Assembly: GCF_900177615.1 (NCBI RefSeq)
Contig: NZ_FXAP01000001.1
Coordinates: forward strand, 564,825-628,824
DNA: 64,000 bases
Origin: Plantibacter flavus
GTDB lineage: Bacteria; Actinomycetota; Actinomycetes; Actinomycetales; Microbacteriaceae
Reading direction: 5' to 3'
Each line of letters starts with the position of its first letter. Within the stretch, counting starts at the first letter, position 1. A program made the translations under genes and the position numbers. Positions 60,691-64,000 of this stretch are shown one piece after another. The notes under the pieces were generated by a model. The model did not search any database. It saw only the letters and a list, made by a program, of their open reading frames with translations, and was not told where the DNA came from.

Positions 60691-61083
60691 TCAGGCGAGT
60701 TCGAGTCGGATGTCCGGGTGGCCGGCGAAGACCTCGAGGAGGAGGTCGAAGTAGGTCTTGCCTCGGCCGGCGTCGAGGTCGTCGAGCTGCGTGTTGATCC
60801 GGGCCGTGTCGAACGGTGCGCCCCGCTCGAGCTTCTCCTGCAACCAGGCGCGGGTGGCCGTGACGCCGAGTGCGGTGCGGCTCGCGTCATGCTCCGTCCA
60901 GACGAAGCGCACGTCGTCGAGATCGCGGAGCGCACCGATCCCGCCGTAGAGGATGTCGTCGAGGGCGTCGAGGCTGGGGCCGAGATCCCAGTCCTCGTCT
61001 TGCATCACGAGCTCGTTCATCACGTCGTAGAACGAGGAGATGTCGTGGATGCGGGAGCCGTCGATGCGGAAGGTGGTCGGCAC
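60691..61083 (-). CDS. Barstar-like protein
   Basis: A 130-residue protein with the barstar pattern: RIDGSRIHDISSFYDVMNEL and WDLGPSLDALDDILYGG, then RFVWTEHDAS. Barstar inhibits the RNase barnase; family members also inhibit other nucleases. No barnase-like gene is adjacent, so its target is elsewhere or unrelated. The GTG at 61083 is preceded by TAGGCT at eight bases; longer upstream frame is a shadow of cpaF. Confidence 0.78.
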   Translation of the reverse strand: MPTTFRIDGSRIHDISSFYDVMNELVMQDEDWDLGPSLDALDDILYGGIGALRDLDDVRFVWTEHDASRTALGVTATRAWLQEKLERGAPFDTARINTQLDDLDAGRGKTYFDLLLEVFAGHPDIRLELA

Positions 61084-61091
61084 GGTCCCCG

Positions 61092-61097
61092 AGCCTA
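61092..61097 (-). promoter_or_regulatory. -10 box TAGGCT of the barstar gene
   Basis: On the minus strand TAGGCT ends eight bases before the GTG, giving a near-leaderless mRNA. Confidence 0.5.
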
Positions 61098-61167
61098 GTG
61101 ACCGGTCGGTGACGCGTCGAGCGGGTGGTGCTGTGGATAACTTCTGCGGGGTGTGGCCGGTGTTCGT

Positions 61168-61173
61168 CAGGAT
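61168..61173 (+). promoter_or_regulatory. Weak -10-like CAGGAT before cpaF
   Basis: CAGGAT ends six bases before the ATG at 61180; the first T is missing, but the spacing matches the leaderless set. Confidence 0.3.
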
Positions 61174-61179
61174 GGCGGC

Positions 61180-62409
61180 ATGGGGACAGCGGCGGAGATC
61201 ATCACGGCGCGCGTGCGTGACCGGGTGCGTGAGGAGTTCGGGGAGCCGGGTCGGCGTGGGGGCGCGGGGCGGATCGCCCGTGAGGAGGTGCGTCGCTACA
61301 ACGAGCGGGCGTTGAACGACACGACGCCGCTCATCGACGATGAGCACGGGATGACGAGCGAGGTGCTCGCCGCGGTGACGGGGTTCGGGGCGATCCAGCC
61401 GTTGCTCGATGATCCGAGTGTCGAGGAGATCTGGATCAACGAGCCGACCAAGGTGTTCGTCGCCCGCGGCGGGGTGTCGGAGCTCACGGACGTGGTCCTC
61501 GGCGAAGGTGATGTCCGCGACCTCGTGGAGCGGATGCTGCGCGCCACCGGTCGTCGGGTCGACCTCGCGAACCCGTTCGTCGACGCCTCGCTTCCGGACG
61601 GCTCGCGGTTGCACGTCGTCATCCCCGACGTCACGCGTCGGCACATGTCCATCAACATCCGCAAGTTCTCCGCGCGGATCCGCGACCTCGGTCAGCTCGT
61701 GGCCGCAGGGTCGATCAGCTATCAGGCCGCTGAGTTCCTCCGCGCCAGCATGACCGCGGGGGCCAACCTGCTCGTGTCCGGCGCGACGCAGGCCGGCAAG
61801 ACCACGATGCTCGGCGCCCTCATCGCCTCGTTGGACCCGGCCCTCCGCATCGTCACCGTCGAGGAGACCTTCGAGCTCGCGCCGGGCAACCGCGATGTCG
61901 TCGCGATGCAGTGCCGACAGGCCAGCCTCGAGGGCACCGGAGAGATCACCCTCCGCAGGCTCATCAAGGAAGCGCTCCGGATGCGGCCGGACCGCATCGT
62001 CGTCGGCGAGGTCCGGGAGGCGGAGAGCCTCGATCTCCTGATCGCCCTCAACAGCGGATTGCCCGGGCTCTGCAGTATCCACGCGAACTCCGCGCGCGAC
62101 GCGATCGGCAAGCTCTGCACGCTGCCACTGCTGGCTGGCCGGAACATCGACTCGGGGTTCGTGCGCCCGGCCGTCGCATCCTGCGTCGACCTCGTCGTTC
62201 ACTGCGAGCTCGACCGGTCCGGACGCCGACGGGTGGCGGAGATCATCGCGGTCGGCGGGAGCGGGGAGTCCCACACGATCGAGGCCTCCACCCTCTTCGC
62301 GCAGCGAGACGGAGAGCTCCGCGCCACCGGTCGCTTCCCGCTGAACGACGCGAAGTACCGTGCGGCCGGGATCTCGCTCGCCTCGATCCTCGCCGTCGGC
62401 GAGCGATGA
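61180..62409 (+). CDS. cpaF: Tad/type II-IV secretion ATPase CpaF (TadA)
   Basis: A 409-residue hexameric secretion ATPase: N-terminal domain, IQPLLDDPSVEEIWINEP, Walker A GATQAGKT (201-208), TVEETFEL, and the His-box IHANSARDAI with RPDRIVVGEVR. It powers assembly of Flp/Tad pili or a related secretion pseudopilus. ATG at 61180 preferred over a GTG nine codons upstream. Overlaps tadB by four bases. No tadZ/cpaE gene precedes it, unlike many loci. Confidence 0.9.
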   Translation: MGTAAEIITARVRDRVREEFGEPGRRGGAGRIAREEVRRYNERALNDTTPLIDDEHGMTSEVLAAVTGFGAIQPLLDDPSVEEIWINEPTKVFVARGGVSELTDVVLGEGDVRDLVERMLRATGRRVDLANPFVDASLPDGSRLHVVIPDVTRRHMSINIRKFSARIRDLGQLVAAGSISYQAAEFLRASMTAGANLLVSGATQAGKTTMLGALIASLDPALRIVTVEETFELAPGNRDVVAMQCRQASLEGTGEITLRRLIKEALRMRPDRIVVGEVREAESLDLLIALNSGLPGLCSIHANSARDAIGKLCTLPLLAGRNIDSGFVRPAVASCVDLVVHCELDRSGRRRVAEIIAVGGSGESHTIEASTLFAQRDGELRATGRFPLNDAKYRAAGISLASILAVGER

Positions 62410-63275
62410 GTCTCGTCGTCGGAGCGGTCCTCGCCGCTGGCCTCCTCCTCACCGTCGCACCCTGGTGGTGGCCGGACCCTGAGCCGCTGCGCGACACCCT
62501 GGAGCGATGGAGGCCGATTGCTGCGCTCCGCGAACTCCTGATCCTGGCCGGTCTGCCCGGTCGGTACTGGGCGGCCGCCATCGTGGTCTCCGTCCTCACC
62601 GGTCTCGTCTCCGGCGCGGTGGTCCAGGCGCTCTGCCGGGTCCTGCCGTTGAGCGTCGTCGTCGCCGTCGCCGGACTCGTCGCCCCGGTGATCGTGCTCC
62701 GAGCCCGCGCCACCTCGCGACGTCGCCTGCAGCGGGGACTGTGGCCGGATGTCGTGGACCACCTGTTGTCCGCGATCCGGTCCGGGCTCTCGCTCCCGGA
62801 TGCGGTGGCCGCGCTCGACACCGTCGGACCCGCACCGCTCCGCCCGGCGTTCGCCGCGTTCAGCGCCGACTACCGGGCTGCCGGCCGCTTCGCCGACGGC
62901 ATCGACGACCTGAAGACCGCGCTCGCCGACCCGGTCGCGGACCGCATCCTCGAGACGGTGCGCATGGCCCGCGACGTGGGAGGCACGGAACTGCCGGCGG
63001 TACTCCGAGCGCTGTCCGCGGGGCTGCGCGAGGAGTCGGCTATCCGAGCTGAAGCCGAGGCCCGGCAGTCCTGGGTGGTGAACGCCGCCAGGTTGGGCGT
63101 CGCGGCACCCTGGGCGATCCTCCTGCTCCTGTCGTCCCGGCCGGAGGCCTCGGCCGCCTACAACTCCCGGGAGGGAGCGGTCCTGATCATCGCCGGCGTC
63201 GTGGTCTCCGCTCTCGCCTACCAGGCGATGCTCCGCGTCGGACGGCTCCAGCCCGAACGACGGTGGTTCCGGTGA
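62406..63275 (+). CDS. tadB: Tad platform protein TadB (T2SS F domain)
   Basis: A 289-residue membrane protein with hydrophobic helices at the N-terminus (LVVGAVLAAGLLLTVAPWWW) and middle, and a cytosolic GspF-type helical domain (LWPDVVDHLLSAIRSGLSLPDAV), with GGTELPAVLRALSAGLREE. It forms the inner-membrane platform with TadC. ATGA overlap with cpaF. Confidence 0.87.
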   Translation: MSLVVGAVLAAGLLLTVAPWWWPDPEPLRDTLERWRPIAALRELLILAGLPGRYWAAAIVVSVLTGLVSGAVVQALCRVLPLSVVVAVAGLVAPVIVLRARATSRRRLQRGLWPDVVDHLLSAIRSGLSLPDAVAALDTVGPAPLRPAFAAFSADYRAAGRFADGIDDLKTALADPVADRILETVRMARDVGGTELPAVLRALSAGLREESAIRAEAEARQSWVVNAARLGVAAPWAILLLLSSRPEASAAYNSREGAVLIIAGVVVSALAYQAMLRVGRLQPERRWFR

Positions 63276-64000
63276 GTGCCGACGGAGCGTGGGCCCTCAG
63301 CCTCGGAGCGATCCTCGGGGTCGGCCTCTGGGCGCTCGCGATGCTCCTGCCGGCACTCGGAAGACCACGGCTCGCGGACCGCATCGCCCCCTACGTCGCC
63401 GACCTCTCCAGCGACGCCCGCTCGCAAGCCGCGCGCCGCTCGACCGACCCGCTACCAGTCCTCGGGACCCTGCTGGTTCCGGTCCTCCGCGCCGTTCGAT
63501 GGTCGCTCGGCCTGGTCGGCGCCGATCAGGAGCTCGTCATCCGTCGATTGGGTCAAGCCGGGGGACCGACGCTCGAGCGGTACCGACTGCTGCAACTCCT
63601 CTGGGGGCTCGGCGGCTTCGCGGTCGCCGCGGCGCTCGCCGTGTTCTCCTTCAGCAACGGTCGGCTCCCGCTCCCGTTCGCCGCACCACTTCCCGCGGTC
63701 GGGGCGGTGGCCGGAATCGTCCTCCGCGACCAACTGCTGGCGCTCGCCGCCAGTCGGCGCCTCGCGCGGATCGAGGAGGAGCTGCCGACGGTGCTCGAGT
63801 TCCTCAGTCTGAGTCTCGCGGCCGGCGAAGCGATCACGGACGCGACGGACCGCGTGGCGCGCATCGGGTCCAGCGGAGAACTCGGCAGGGAGTTCCGCCG
63901 GGTGATGGCGGAGGTCTCCACCGGTATCCCGTTCGCCACCGCACTCCGGCAGTTCGAGGCACGACTCGCGATGCCGATGCTGTCGCGATGCGTCGACCAG
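63272..64000 (+). CDS. tadC: Tad platform protein TadC, cut by the window end
   Basis: The frame opens with GTG at 63272, overlapping the tadB stop by four bases, and stays open for 243 codons to the window end. It reads as a second GspF-type platform protein: N-terminal helix (LSLGAILGVGLWALAMLLPAL), a second hydrophobic pair (about 112-155), then IEEELPTVLEFLSLSLAAGEAITDA and VSTGIPFATALRQFEARL. High third-position GC throughout supports coding. Confidence 0.88.
   Translation, partial: MSADGAWALSLGAILGVGLWALAMLLPALGRPRLADRIAPYVADLSSDARSQAARRSTDPLPVLGTLLVPVLRAVRWSLGLVGADQELVIRRLGQAGGPTLERYRLLQLLWGLGGFAVAAALAVFSFSNGRLPLPFAAPLPAVGAVAGIVLRDQLLALAASRRLARIEEELPTVLEFLSLSLAAGEAITDATDRVARIGSSGELGREFRRVMAEVSTGIPFATALRQFEARLAMPMLSRCVDQ

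Noticed and set aside
1-64000. Prophage, insertion sequence, integrative element or rRNA operon
   Set aside because: No integrase, transposase, phage structural gene, terminal repeats or rRNA found; both tRNAs are intact with no duplicated ends.

Overview
The window is high-GC actinobacterial DNA with GTG and TTG starts, short intergenic gaps and AT-poor promoters. It carries the marker set of Micrococcales, most likely Microbacteriaceae: an AdnAB repair helicase-nuclease next to nudC and uvrD2, a UPF0182 membrane protein, small DUF3039/DUF3107/DUF2277 proteins, a teichoic-acid-type glycopolymer locus and a tad secretion locus. The genus cannot be read from the sequence. No rRNA, CRISPR array, insertion sequence or prophage was seen; this is core chromosome.

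Layout. 0-8.3 kb: O-methyltransferase, tatB, Mrp-type P-loop ATPase, DUF1003 and a soluble MgtE-N/CBS protein, a general-stress membrane protein, an Xaa-Pro peptidase, an EEP-fold hydrolase and a PHP phosphoesterase. 8.3-28.6 kb: a block in the order known from mycobacteria (rhlE-type helicase, ferritin-like protein, DUF3107, adnA, adnB, a degenerate phosphotransferase, nudC, uvrD2, a cyclodehydratase-like protein, a zinc-protease-like protein, a PDZ/Lon-like protease, UPF0182), followed by the initiator tRNA. 28.9-37.5 kb: alanine dehydrogenase with its divergent Lrp-type regulator, the proVWX glycine-betaine importer, an aminotransferase and an HtrA-type protease. 37.5-47.8 kb: a cell-wall glycopolymer locus with glycosyltransferases, a CDP-alcohol phosphatidyltransferase, a CDP-glycerol glycerophosphotransferase, an acyltransferase, a TagGH-type exporter and a LicC-like nucleotidyltransferase. 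48-60.7 kb: an ABC exporter whose ATPase has a histone-H1-like tail, DUF3039, pncB, murI-rph-rdgB, a metal efflux protein, DedA, tRNA-Leu, a trp attenuator with leader peptide ahead of a PhzE-like TrpE-TrpG fusion, nnrE and DUF2277. 60.7-64 kb: a barstar-like protein and the start of a tad locus (cpaF, tadB, tadC cut by the window end).

Regulation is the most interesting layer. Many genes have a TANNNT -10 box ending 6-8 bases before the start codon, so their mRNAs should be leaderless. This same architecture starts a trp leader peptide with tandem Trp codons, and a seven-codon mini-ORF that overlaps the start of the CDP-glycerol glycerophosphotransferase gene. Other points worth attention are the H1-like tail fused to an ABC ATPase, a phosphotransferase lacking its catalytic residues, a CDP-alcohol phosphatidyltransferase with a His in place of the last motif Asp, and a REP-like palindrome.
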